From the NCBI RefSeq assembly GCF_026672375.1, contig NZ_JAPPRA010000001.1, positions 620,001-684,000 on the forward strand: 64,000 nucleotides of DNA, given 5' to 3'. This DNA is from Caulobacter sp. SL161 (GTDB taxonomy: Bacteria > Pseudomonadota > Alphaproteobacteria > Caulobacterales > Caulobacteraceae). The notes under the pieces were generated by a model. The model saw nothing but the letters and a program-made list of their open reading frames with translations. It was not told the origin of the DNA and ran no database searches. This document shows positions 31,601-40,380 of this stretch, in pieces. Numbering within the stretch: the first letter of the stretch is position 1; each line of letters starts with the position of its first letter. A program made the translations under genes and the position numbers.

Positions 31601-33523
31601 CACGATACGGTTGAAACCATCGTTCTCCGTGGCGCCGGTCCAGATCGCGATGAATGCTTCTTCGAAAACCTGGCGAACTTCATCGAACACAATGTGCTCG
31701 CCCGCTGGGTCGTCCAGAACGAACTCATGCACCCAGACCGAATGCGGCCCGTCCTTCTCGTGAATGCTGAGGCGGAAGCCATCCTCGATCAGCGCCTTGA
31801 GGCCCATGCGCTCCAGGATCGGCAGAACCTCAGCCAGCGGCGCAGCCGCGCCACGCAGATAGAGCTTGAACCGGAAGGTCCGTGGTCCGTCTTCGAAGCG
31901 CCGGAAGGCGCGTACGCGAGGCAAGGCGCCTTCGGTCAGGGTCTCGATGATGTCGATGTCGGCGAGCGCTTCCAACGCATCGTACTGGTCGCGATAGCCC
32001 GGCGGGAACGCATAGCCATACTTGTCCAGAAGGGTGCGAACGCCACCCGTCGGGGCGCCGCCCGCGCGGACGACGGCTTCGAACCGGTCTTCCCAGGTCA
32101 GCGCGGTGTCCGCGATCCGGGCCTCGACCTGCGAGAGGTCTGGATCGGGGTGGTCTCCGGGCGTGACCTCAATGATGAAATGGGCGCGCGCCAGCGGCGC
32201 GTCGGAAATCTCCGGATAATACTCCAGCACCTTGCCGTCGTAGGCGTCGGCGAGGATCGCGCCGGCCCGCGCGCAGACCTCGGTGTCGAAGCGTTCGCGG
32301 GGGATGTAGACCAGAACGGAGGCGAAGCGGTCGAACGGGTCGAGGCGCGCGAACAGCCGTACGCGCGGCCGATCGATGAGGTGCAGGACGCCCAGCGCCA
32401 TCGACAGCAGCGTGTCTTCGCTGGTTTGGAACAGCTCGTCGCGTGGCCAGGTCTCAAGGATGTTTCGCAGCCGCTTTTCGTTATGGCTGCCCGGCGCCTT
32501 GGCGGCGCGACGCATGATCCTGGCCACGCGGTGACGGATCAGCGGAACTTCGACGGCCGGCGTCTCATAGGCTTCGGCGGTGAACAGGCCCACAAAGCGG
32601 ACTTCGCCCGATGGCTTGCCGTCGTCCCCATAGCGTCGCACGCCCACGTAATCCATGAAGCCACGGCGATGCACGCGCGAACGGAGGTTCGACTTGGCGA
32701 CCACTACAGGGGCGCCGGTCTCGAGCTGACGCTGCAGCTGCTTGGACAGGATCGCGGGCTCGTAGGCTCTGCGAAGGACCGAGCGCGAGGAGTCTCTCAG
32801 AACGCCCAGGCTCGCTTCGGCTTCGTACAGCGGCTCCTCGGCCGCATATCCGCCATCGCTGGATCGGGGATACTCGTACACCCGCGCACCGAGAAAGACG
32901 AAGTTGTCGTCCTCGAGCCATCGAAGGAAGGCCAGATCTTCCTGACGCCCTTCCTCACTGGTCACGCCGGGGGTCGCCGCCAGTTCGGCCACCGCGCGAT
33001 GCATCAGATCCCGCATCGCCTTGAAGTCGCCGACCGCCCGACGCACGTCGAAGAGGGTTTCGCGGATTTGTTCCAGCAGGGATTCGACACGATCCTCGCC
33101 AACAGGATCCAGATGGACTTGAATGAACGACCGCGCGATCCCGTCGATCTCGACCACGGGGTGGAACATCGCCCGGACGCGGAACCCGCTTTCCGTGATC
33201 TCGCCCATGACGCTGTCGACCAGGAAAGGTCGGTCCGGCTGAACGATTTCAAGCAGATCACGCGCCGCGCCGGTTTCGCCTGCGGAGCGTAGCCTGACGG
33301 TCGGCTGGTCACCCTTCACAGCGCGCGCAAAGTCGAAGAACTCCGCCAGCGAGGCGGCGGCGGCCTTGGCCGAAAGCACGGGAGCATCTTCGATCGCCCA
33401 GTCGGCGCCGACCTGAGCCAAAAAGTCGCGCTCTTCGATGGCCAGCTCTTGGACCGTCTTGCCGCGCGTCAGGGCATAGGCGGCGGTCAAGCTGTTGCTG
33501 GGGTCAATCTTAACGCCGCTCAT
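28700..33523 (-). CDS. gdhZ: NAD-dependent glutamate dehydrogenase, large (180-kDa) type
   Basis: A 1607-residue enzyme converting glutamate to 2-oxoglutarate and ammonia with NAD. A long N-terminal regulatory region with ACT-like segments (about 1-700) is followed by the catalytic core with [20 protein letters not shown] and [14 protein letters not shown] (about 800-835). The NAD-binding domain ([34 protein letters not shown]) and the C-terminal helical domain then follow. Length and motifs match C. crescentus GdhZ, reported to interact with FtsZ and, with KidO, to link metabolism to division. ATG 33523 has GGAAA upstream. It stands alone as a transcript. Confidence 0.97.
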   Translation of the reverse strand: [1607 protein letters not shown]

Positions 33524-33859
33524 TCCGTTTCCTCGAATATTTTACCGATCTAACTACCGCATAAAGGTAAAAATTCAACGCTTGTACGAAAAGCGCGCCA
33601 CGGCTTTCTAACTGGCCACGCCCGGCGGATAGATCGAAGATGCGACAGCAGACTAGTTGGCTCTGCGACACATGTCGTTAACGGAACGGAAGCGCCGCCG
33701 GCTGGGGGGAGCCGGCGGCGCAGGCCCGCTTGGGGAAGCGCGGGCGTCCTCGCGGCGATGAGACGGCGGCTTTGGCCTGCCCTCATCGGCGGTTCGTCCG
33801 GGTGGGGGAGCCGGACAAGTTAGATGTAGGGGCCCAAGAACGCGGTTTAAGGGGGGCGC
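33524..33859. other. Intergenic region between gdhZ and the AI-2E permease
   Basis: 336 bases without a supported gene; the 78-codon frame on the minus strand has poor coding character. The part near 33530-33600 is AT-rich and should hold the gdhZ promoter. A perfect 12-bp stem GCGCCGCCGGCT / AGCCGGCGGCGC with a GGGGGG loop lies at 33692-33721, about 140 bases beyond the permease stop. It may end that transcript although no T-run follows. Confidence 0.6.
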
Positions 33860-34969
33860 TCATTTCTTTTGCGCAGCGTCCGCTGCGGGGGTCTCGGGAA
33901 CGCCCTGAGGATCGCCGTCCTCCGAGAGCAGGATCGCGATCCAGCGCGAGCCTTCGAACTGGGCGAGGATGACCATCGCGGCGACGGTGAGCGGCGTCGA
34001 CAGGAACATCCCCGGCACGCCCCAAAGCGCGCCCCAGACCGCCAGAGACAGCAGCACGACCGTGGGGTCCATGTTCAGGCTGTCGCCCTGCATGCGGGGC
34101 AGAATGACATTGCCGACCACAAAGAAGATCCCCTGCAACGCGACGAAGAGGATGACCGCCGGCCAGAGACTTTCGGGAAACTGGATCAGCGCGAAGATCG
34201 GCGGCAGGAAGCAGCCGATCGCGCCGCCGAGGATCGGGATGTAAGCGGCCAGGAAGATCAGAAACGCCCAGAAGAAGGCGTTGTCCAAGCCCACGAGCAT
34301 CATGACTACGAACGCCGAGACCGCGATCATCAGGCCGGTCACGGTCTGGATCCAGAGGTATTGCTCAACGCCATCGCGAATGCGCTGGAACATTTTCATG
34401 TTCGTCTCGCGCTCAGCGTGATGGGGAAACAGCGCCACGATCTTCCGGGCGAAGCCACGACGCGAGGCCAGGATGAAGCCCAGATAGATCAGCACCAGGA
34501 TAGCGCTGGTGGCGAAGCTGTTGAAGGACTGGGCGACATCGCCGAAGTAGCGTTGCGGGTTCAGGTGCTTGACGAGGTCGCCGATCGTCGGGGCGACCGA
34601 CAGTTCAAGGCCCGGCGCGAGACGCGCGATGGTCGGGGTGAACTTGGCGATGATCGCATTGAGGCTGTCGACGTATTGGGAGGAGTGGTCGAAGAACTCC
34701 TTGCCGTTGTCGATGACGATCCAGACCGACATCCCAAACAGCCATAGGGACAGCACTACCGCTGTCGGCAGGGCGAGACGCCTGGGAAAGCGCGGCGTTC
34801 GGTCAGTCAGCACCCGCGCGAAACTGTCGATCATCACCGCCAGAAAGAGCGCCAGCGCCAGGGGCGTCAGGATGTCCTGCATCCACTTCAACGTCGCCGC
34901 GCCGGCGATGACGGCCAGAAAGACCACGGCGTTGCGCGTCGTGACCGACGGCGGGGCGGGTGCCGGCAT
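33860..34969 (-). CDS. AI-2E-family (PerM/TqsA) membrane transporter
   Basis: A 369-residue polytopic protein of the UPF0118/AI-2E exporter family. Paired N-terminal helices (NAVVFLAVIAGAATLKWMQDIL, LALALFLAVMIDSFARVL) are followed by a soluble periplasm-facing stretch. The conserved C-terminal helices follow (GLMIAVSAFVVMMLVGLD, IPILGGAIGCFLPPIFALIQ, WGALWGVPGMFLSTPLTVAAMVI), including the family PILG and GVPG motifs. Members export autoinducer-2 or act as ion antiporters, so substrate is open. ATG 34969 is used; two codons upstream is a TTG. It is divergent from the HerA-like ATPase with about 100 bases between. Confidence 0.92.
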   Translation of the reverse strand: MPAPAPPSVTTRNAVVFLAVIAGAATLKWMQDILTPLALALFLAVMIDSFARVLTDRTPRFPRRLALPTAVVLSLWLFGMSVWIVIDNGKEFFDHSSQYVDSLNAIIAKFTPTIARLAPGLELSVAPTIGDLVKHLNPQRYFGDVAQSFNSFATSAILVLIYLGFILASRRGFARKIVALFPHHAERETNMKMFQRIRDGVEQYLWIQTVTGLMIAVSAFVVMMLVGLDNAFFWAFLIFLAAYIPILGGAIGCFLPPIFALIQFPESLWPAVILFVALQGIFFVVGNVILPRMQGDSLNMDPTVVLLSLAVWGALWGVPGMFLSTPLTVAAMVILAQFEGSRWIAILLSEDGDPQGVPETPAADAAQKK

Positions 34970-35072
34970 TTGCAAAAATTCTCCAGATACGCGACCGAGA
35001 TTGCCCGCCCCGATTGGCGCGGCGCAAGGCCCCGTCTAGGGTCAAACGCGCATCGATGTAAGGAGTTTGCAC

Positions 35073-36617
35073 ATGCCGCTGTCGATCGACGAGAACGAGA
35101 TCCTGGTCGGGCTTGGCGAAGGTCCGGTCACTCAAAGGCTCGATCGCTCGAACCGGCATGGCGTGGTCGCCGGCGCCACGGGCACCGGCAAAACCGTGAC
35201 CCTTCAGGTGCTGGCGCAGGCGTTCTCCGACGCCGGTGTTCCGGTGTTCGCGGCCGATGTGAAGGGCGATCTCTCGGGCGTCGCCATCCCTGGAACGCCC
35301 AATGAAAAGATGCTTGCCCGCGCCGCATCGATGGACCTCGTCCTGGGGCCCGCCGCGCCGCCGGTGATCTTCTGGGATCTATTCGGCCAAAAAGGTCACC
35401 CCATCCGCACCACTATCTCGGAGATGGGGCCGCTGCTGCTCTCGCGCCTGCTGGAGCTGAACGACGTGCAGGAAGGCGTTCTGACGATCGCCTTCCACGT
35501 CGCCGACAAGGACGGGCTGCTGCTGCTGGACCTGAAGGACCTCCAGGCGGCGCTGAAATATGTCGCCGACAACGCTGATGAGATCGGCACGCAGTATGGC
35601 AATGTTGCGCCGGCGACTGTCGGCGCCATCCAGCGCAAGCTCCTGACGCTGCAGACCCAGGGGGCCGAGCACTTCTTCGGCGAGCCTGCGCTTGATCTGT
35701 CCGACATAATGCGCACCGATGCGGCCGGACGCGGCTATGTGAGCCTGCTGGCGGCTGATCGTCTGATCCAGTCGCCCAAGCTCTATTCGACCTTCCTGCT
35801 GTGGCTTCTGTCAGAGCTGTTCGAAGTGCTGCCCGAGGTCGGCGATCCGGAGAAACCCAATCTGGTGTTCTTCTTCGACGAGGCGCACCTGCTGTTCAAC
35901 GACGCGCCCAAGCCGCTGCTGGAGAAGATCGAGCAGGTTGTCAGGCTGATCCGCTCGAAGGGCGTGGGGATCTATTTCGTCACCCAGAATCCAGCGGATA
36001 TCCCGGACGGGGTGCTAGGCCAGCTGGGCGCCCGCGTGCAGCATGCCCTGCGCGCCTATACGCCTGCGGATCAGAAGGGCCTCAAGGCCGCCGCCCAGTC
36101 GTTCCGGGTCAATCCGGGCTTCGACACCGCCGAAACCATCCAGGCGCTGGGCGTGGGTGAGGCGCTGGTCTCCACGCTCGACGAGAAGGGCGCGCCCCGG
36201 ATCGTCCAGAAGACCCTGATCCGGCCGCCGGCTTCTCGCCTGGGGCCGTTGACGCCGCAGGAGCGCGCGGCGCTGCATGCAGAAAGCCCGGTCGCGGGCG
36301 TCTACGACACGGCCGAGGATCGCGACTCCGCCTACGAAATCCTGCAGGGGCGCGCTGCGCAGGCGCAACGGCAGGCGGAGGCCGAGCGCCAGGAGGCCGA
36401 AGCCGACCAGCGCGCCGCCGCCGAGGCCAAGGTTCGGGAGCGCGAAGCCGCCCGCGAGGCGCGCGAAAGTCGCCCCCGCGCCTCGGGTCGCCAGACCATG
36501 GTTGAGGCCTTCGCGGTCACGCTGGTTCGTACGGTCGCCTCTCAGGCGGGGCGGGAGCTCATGCGCGGGTTGTTGGGCGGTCTCAGCGGTGGTGCGAGCC
36601 GTCGTCGTCGGCGCTGA
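35073..36617 (+). CDS. HerA-like (DUF853 family) ATPase
   Basis: A 514-residue member of the DUF853/helicase-HerA C-terminal group. Walker A is GATGTGKT (residues 34-41), with DVKGDLSG following, and Walker B is LVFFFDEAH (Asp about 269). A sensor-like [10 protein letters not shown] and an arginine-rich late segment come next. The last 100 residues are a charged Gln/Arg/Glu/Ala helix ([18 protein letters not shown]), then a serine/arginine tail. AGGAG precedes ATG 35073 by eight bases. HerA relatives are hexameric DNA-pumping ATPases, but DUF853 members lack an adjacent NurA nuclease and their role is unclear. None is adjacent here. Confidence 0.9.
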   Translation: MPLSIDENEILVGLGEGPVTQRLDRSNRHGVVAGATGTGKTVTLQVLAQAFSDAGVPVFAADVKGDLSGVAIPGTPNEKMLARAASMDLVLGPAAPPVIFWDLFGQKGHPIRTTISEMGPLLLSRLLELNDVQEGVLTIAFHVADKDGLLLLDLKDLQAALKYVADNADEIGTQYGNVAPATVGAIQRKLLTLQTQGAEHFFGEPALDLSDIMRTDAAGRGYVSLLAADRLIQSPKLYSTFLLWLLSELFEVLPEVGDPEKPNLVFFFDEAHLLFNDAPKPLLEKIEQVVRLIRSKGVGIYFVTQNPADIPDGVLGQLGARVQHALRAYTPADQKGLKAAAQSFRVNPGFDTAETIQALGVGEALVSTLDEKGAPRIVQKTLIRPPASRLGPLTPQERAALHAESPVAGVYDTAEDRDSAYEILQGRAAQAQRQAEAERQEAEADQRAAAEAKVREREAAREARESRPRASGRQTMVEAFAVTLVRTVASQAGRELMRGLLGGLSGGASRRRRR

Positions 36618-36698
36618 CCGTACCTGGGCGATGGCGCAGAGCCTTGTTGATCTTCGCCAAGCCGTTGGGATCGGCCATGGCCTCTGCGCCAATCGACC

Positions 36699-39107
36699 TT
36701 AGGCGGAACGCCTGGTCTTGCTCTTTGGGGCGATCGCGCCCTGATCGCCGGCCGTGGTCCACATCGTCAGGGCGTCGACCGGCGCGGGCCGGCCGATCGC
36801 ATAGCCCTGCAGTTCGGCGCAGTCTTCCCCGCGCAGGAACAGGATCTGCTCCTCGGTCTCGACGCCTTCGGCGACGACCGGGATCTCCAGGCTGCGCCCC
36901 AGGCCCAGCACCGCGCGGACAATGGCGGTGGCGCGGTCATGCCGATGGATGTTCTCGACGAAGCTCTTGTCGATCTTGATCTTGTCGAACGGGAACGATT
37001 GCAGCGTCGATAGCGACGAGAAGCCGGTGCCGAAGTCGTCCATGGCGATCCGTACGCCGAGGGCTTTAAGCCGGCGGAGGTTGTCGAGCGCCCGCTGATA
37101 GTCCTTGAACAGCGCGCTTTCGGTGATCTCCAGCTCCAGCCGCGAGGGCGACAGGCCCGTCGTGATGAGAACCTCGTGCACCAGGGTGGGCAGGGCTGGA
37201 TTGTGCAGCTGGATCGGCGAAAGATTGACCGCGATACGCAGCGGCTTCTCCCAGGCGGCGGCGTCCGCACAGGCGCGACGTAGCACCCAGTCGCCCAGCG
37301 CCTCGATCAGTCCGTTCTCCTCCGCCACCGGAATGAAGTCGAGCGGCGGGATCATGCCCCGCGTCGGGTGCTTCCACCGGACCAGCGCCTCGAAGCCGCA
37401 TACCTCGCCATCCGCCGCCCGGGCGAGCGGCTGGTAGTGAACGATCAGCTCATTGTCGGCGATGCCTTGGCGAAGGTCGCGCGCCAGGTTGCGCCGTTCA
37501 CGGATGGTGTCGTCCATTTCGCGCTTGAAGAAGCGATAGACCCCGCGACCGCTCTCCTTGGCCCGATAGAGGGCCATGTCCGCATTGGCCATCAGGGCCT
37601 CGGCAGTCCGGCCGTCGTCGGGATACAGGCTGACGCCGAGGCTGGACCCCATGGCCAGTTCCTGACCATCGAACGCCACCGGCGCGGCCAGCATCTCGAT
37701 CAGACGGCCCGCCAGCTCCGCGGCTACGGCGGGCTGATCACCGCCGGCGATCTGGACGACGATGAACTCGTCGCCGCCCAGGCGCGCGGCGAAGGACGGA
37801 GCTTGCACGGCCGATTGAAGACGGCGCGCGGTCTCAACCAGCAGGGCGTCGCCCGCCAGGTGCCCGTGCTGGTCGTTGGCTTCCTTGAAATGGTCCAGAT
37901 CGATGCAGATGACCGCCAAGCTCTCGCCGGACGCCTCGACCCGATCGATGGCGGCGGCCAGGCGCATCTGCAGCGAGTTGCGGTTGGGCAGTCCGGTGAG
38001 ACCGTCATGCTCGGCGAGGTAGCGGATTTTCTCTTCGGCCGCTCGGCGCTCGCGCAGGTCCCGCACGGCCAAGACCGTCAGGCCCGAGGTTTCAACGCGC
38101 GCCCCGTCGTCCATCAGGCGAGAAAACACCTCGACCGGGATTTCGCGTCCGCCGACCAAGGGCTGCAGGCGCCCCTCACGACGGACGTCTTCACGATTGG
38201 GGCCGGCCTCATCGAAGGTCAGGATCTCGCCGAAGAGCGGACGTCCGACCAGCTCAGCGAGCGGCGCGCCCACCAGGTCGCAGAATGCGGCGTTGGCGTC
38301 GTTGATCCGCCCCGACTGCACCACCACCAGGCCTTCATAGGCCGCGTTGGCGAGGCGACGGATGCGTTCGAGCGCCGACCGGGAGGTTTGGGACTCGATC
38401 GCCACCGCTCCGAGCCCCCCCAGAATGATCATGCTCGTGATCGAGCCGACGGCCAGGGTCAGCATGCCGCCGGACAGAAGCTGGTCGGGCACCGTGACCG
38501 AGGCGTCAGGGACGATGGTGATCGCCGACATGCCGGTGAAATGCAGCATGACGATGCCCAGGCACAGCAGACCCCCGCCCAGCGCCTGGCGACGGATCGT
38601 CCGCGCCGTGCCCGCCAGCAGCAGGGCCGCAGTCGCGCCACCGACCCCGAGGACGGCCGACATGCCGACCGTGGCGTGCTCCCACACCAGTTGGCCTTGG
38701 GTCACGAAGGCCGACATGCCCATATAGTGCATGGCGGCCACGCCGAGCCCGATCAAAACCCCGCCCGCGAAATCGTTCGTGGTGCTGCGCTGCGCCGACG
38801 CGACCGCAAAACCGCTGGCCATGAACAGCGCCGCGATCATCAGCGACAGAAGCGTGCCTGTCGGGCTGTAGCCGGTCTTGAGCCCGGGCGTGAACGCGAC
38901 CATGGCGATGAAGTGGGTGGCCCAGACGCTGGATCCCGCGACCAGGCCGGTCAGCAGCAACCAAGCGGCCCGGACGACGCCCCGAGCGCCGCGCATGCGC
39001 GAGTAAAGACGGAAGGTCGTAAAGCAACCCGCCAGACAGACGGCGCCGGCGACAAGCACCAGCCGCAGGTCATGCTGCGTCGTCAGACAGGTCAGCAACT
39101 TGAACAC
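36699..39107 (-). CDS. MHYT-PAS-GGDEF-EAL cyclic-di-GMP signalling protein
   Basis: An 802-residue inner-membrane protein. The MHYT sensor domain (about 1-230, about seven helices) has the repeated motifs ATHFIAMV, AMHYMGMSA and LHFTGMSA, proposed to bind metal or gas. A PAS-like segment follows (RRLANAAYEGLVVVQSGRIND). The GGDEF domain has an intact RLGGDEF (about 440) and the EAL domain an intact GFEALVRW (about 572) with DDFGTGFSSLSTL. No RxxD inhibitory site precedes GGDEF. Both cyclase and phosphodiesterase residues therefore look usable, and net activity cannot be called. I chose GTG 39107, which has GAGGAA upstream, over GTG 39128. Confidence 0.93.
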   Translation of the reverse strand: MFKLLTCLTTQHDLRLVLVAGAVCLAGCFTTFRLYSRMRGARGVVRAAWLLLTGLVAGSSVWATHFIAMVAFTPGLKTGYSPTGTLLSLMIAALFMASGFAVASAQRSTTNDFAGGVLIGLGVAAMHYMGMSAFVTQGQLVWEHATVGMSAVLGVGGATAALLLAGTARTIRRQALGGGLLCLGIVMLHFTGMSAITIVPDASVTVPDQLLSGGMLTLAVGSITSMIILGGLGAVAIESQTSRSALERIRRLANAAYEGLVVVQSGRINDANAAFCDLVGAPLAELVGRPLFGEILTFDEAGPNREDVRREGRLQPLVGGREIPVEVFSRLMDDGARVETSGLTVLAVRDLRERRAAEEKIRYLAEHDGLTGLPNRNSLQMRLAAAIDRVEASGESLAVICIDLDHFKEANDQHGHLAGDALLVETARRLQSAVQAPSFAARLGGDEFIVVQIAGGDQPAVAAELAGRLIEMLAAPVAFDGQELAMGSSLGVSLYPDDGRTAEALMANADMALYRAKESGRGVYRFFKREMDDTIRERRNLARDLRQGIADNELIVHYQPLARAADGEVCGFEALVRWKHPTRGMIPPLDFIPVAEENGLIEALGDWVLRRACADAAAWEKPLRIAVNLSPIQLHNPALPTLVHEVLITTGLSPSRLELEITESALFKDYQRALDNLRRLKALGVRIAMDDFGTGFSSLSTLQSFPFDKIKIDKSFVENIHRHDRATAIVRAVLGLGRSLEIPVVAEGVETEEQILFLRGEDCAELQGYAIGRPAPVDALTMWTTAGDQGAIAPKSKTRRSA

Positions 39108-39192
39108 GCAACGTTCCTCGAGGGTCACTCGCCTTTAAGGCTACCGGAGGAGTTACGAATAAACCCTTTCTGAGTTTTGCTCCGCTGAGCGC

Positions 39193-40176
39193 TCAGGAGT
39201 CCTGTTCAAGGCGCCCGCGATGCCACCGCCAGGCGGTCGAGAGGATCTCGTTCAGACTTCGGGAAGGCTTCCATCCGAGTTCGGCTCGCGCCTTGGCGTG
39301 ATCACCGACCAGCACCGGCGCATCGCCGGGGCGTCGCGAGGCGATCTCAACCGGAAGGGGCGCGCCGGCCACCTTTCCCACGCCGTCGACCAATTCGCGG
39401 ACCGTCGTCCCGGTTCCTGTCCCGAGATTGTAAGTCTCTGAAGATCCCCCCGCGAGCAGGCGCTTGAGGGCGGCGACGTGAGCATCCGCCAGGTCGAGGA
39501 CATGGACGTAGTCGCGTACGGCCGTACCGTCGCGCGTGTCATAGTCGTCGCCGAAGATCGTGAAGCGCGGTCGCTGGCCGAGCGCCACCTGGATCGCCAG
39601 CGGAACAGCGTGGGTCTCGGGCTCGTGCCACTCGCCGATGCGGCCCTGCGGGTCGGCGCCGGCGGCGTTGAAATAGCGCATCACCGCGCTCTTGAGCCCG
39701 ACATAGCGATCGTAGTCGGCCAGGGCCTGCTCGACCATCAGCTTGCTGCGGCCATAGGGGTTGAGAGGCGCCTGCGGGTGGGTCTCATTCATCGGCAGCT
39801 CGACTGGATCGCCGAAGGTCGCGCAGGTGGAGGAGAACACCATCACCTTGACGCCGGCTCGCCGCGCCGCCTCGATCAGTGTGATCGTCCCGCCGACATT
39901 GGTGTCGAAGAAGGCGCCGGGGTTCTTGACGGACTCGCCCACCTCGATGCGCGCGGCGAAGTGCATCACCGCCACCGGCGCATAGGCGGCGAACACCGCG
40001 TCCAGGCGCGCGGCGTCGCGGATGTCGCCCACTTCCAGAGGGCCCCACTGGACATGCTCGCGATGGCCGTTCGACAGGTCATCGAACACGATCGGGCGAA
40101 ACCCCGCCTCGGCCAAGGCCAGACAGCAATGCGATCCGACATAGCCGGCGCCGCCAGTCACCAGAACTGTTTGCAT
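39193..40176 (-). CDS. galE: UDP-glucose 4-epimerase
   Basis: A 327-residue short-chain extended-type epimerase interconverting UDP-glucose and UDP-galactose. The NAD-binding motif is TGGAGYVGSHCCLALAEAG at the N-terminus, the catalytic pair lies in NPYGRSKLMVE (Tyr about 140), SSTCATFG supplies the Ser/Thr, and RDYVHVLDLADAHV is the usual late motif. Length is typical. Together with pgm and hfsJ it points to surface polysaccharide precursors. A related UDP-hexose epimerase specificity is possible. Confidence 0.94.
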   Translation of the reverse strand: MQTVLVTGGAGYVGSHCCLALAEAGFRPIVFDDLSNGHREHVQWGPLEVGDIRDAARLDAVFAAYAPVAVMHFAARIEVGESVKNPGAFFDTNVGGTITLIEAARRAGVKVMVFSSTCATFGDPVELPMNETHPQAPLNPYGRSKLMVEQALADYDRYVGLKSAVMRYFNAAGADPQGRIGEWHEPETHAVPLAIQVALGQRPRFTIFGDDYDTRDGTAVRDYVHVLDLADAHVAALKRLLAGGSSETYNLGTGTGTTVRELVDGVGKVAGAPLPVEIASRRPGDAPVLVGDHAKARAELGWKPSRSLNEILSTAWRWHRGRLEQDS

Positions 40177-40269
40177 CGAGGTCCCTAAGAGCAGCGCGCC
40201 ATGGCTAGAGCATTTTCCGACAGGTGTGAAACGACTATCGGATCGAAGAGGCCTCTAAACTTTTGAAAT

Positions 40270-40310
40270 AGAGCCCTTTTATCCGGCCTGATGGGTCCAA
40301 AAGGGGCTCT
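40270..40310. repeat. Inverted repeat of the AGAGCCC-TTTT family
   Basis: AGAGCCCTTTT and AAAAGGGGCTCT form a stem around an 18-base loop. Just before it, TAGAGCATTTTCCGA at 40204-40218 belongs to the same class of alphaproteobacterial intergenic repeats. The element lies between galE and the exporter gene, which are both leftward. Confidence 0.6.
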
Positions 40311-40380
40311 GGCGGGTTTGATCGGCGAGCGAAAGGACGCGCGCGCTTTCGCACCACGCGCCGGCGAAGGCGTCCAAGCT

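Noticed and set aside
29045..33292. A 1415-codon open frame on the plus strand, antisense to gdhZ
   Set aside because: It mirrors gdhZ codon by codon, has no recognisable domain or ribosome site, and such antisense frames are common at this GC content.
33550..33786. A 78-codon minus-strand frame between gdhZ and the permease
   Set aside because: Arg/Pro-rich chance frame across a GC hairpin with no ribosome site.
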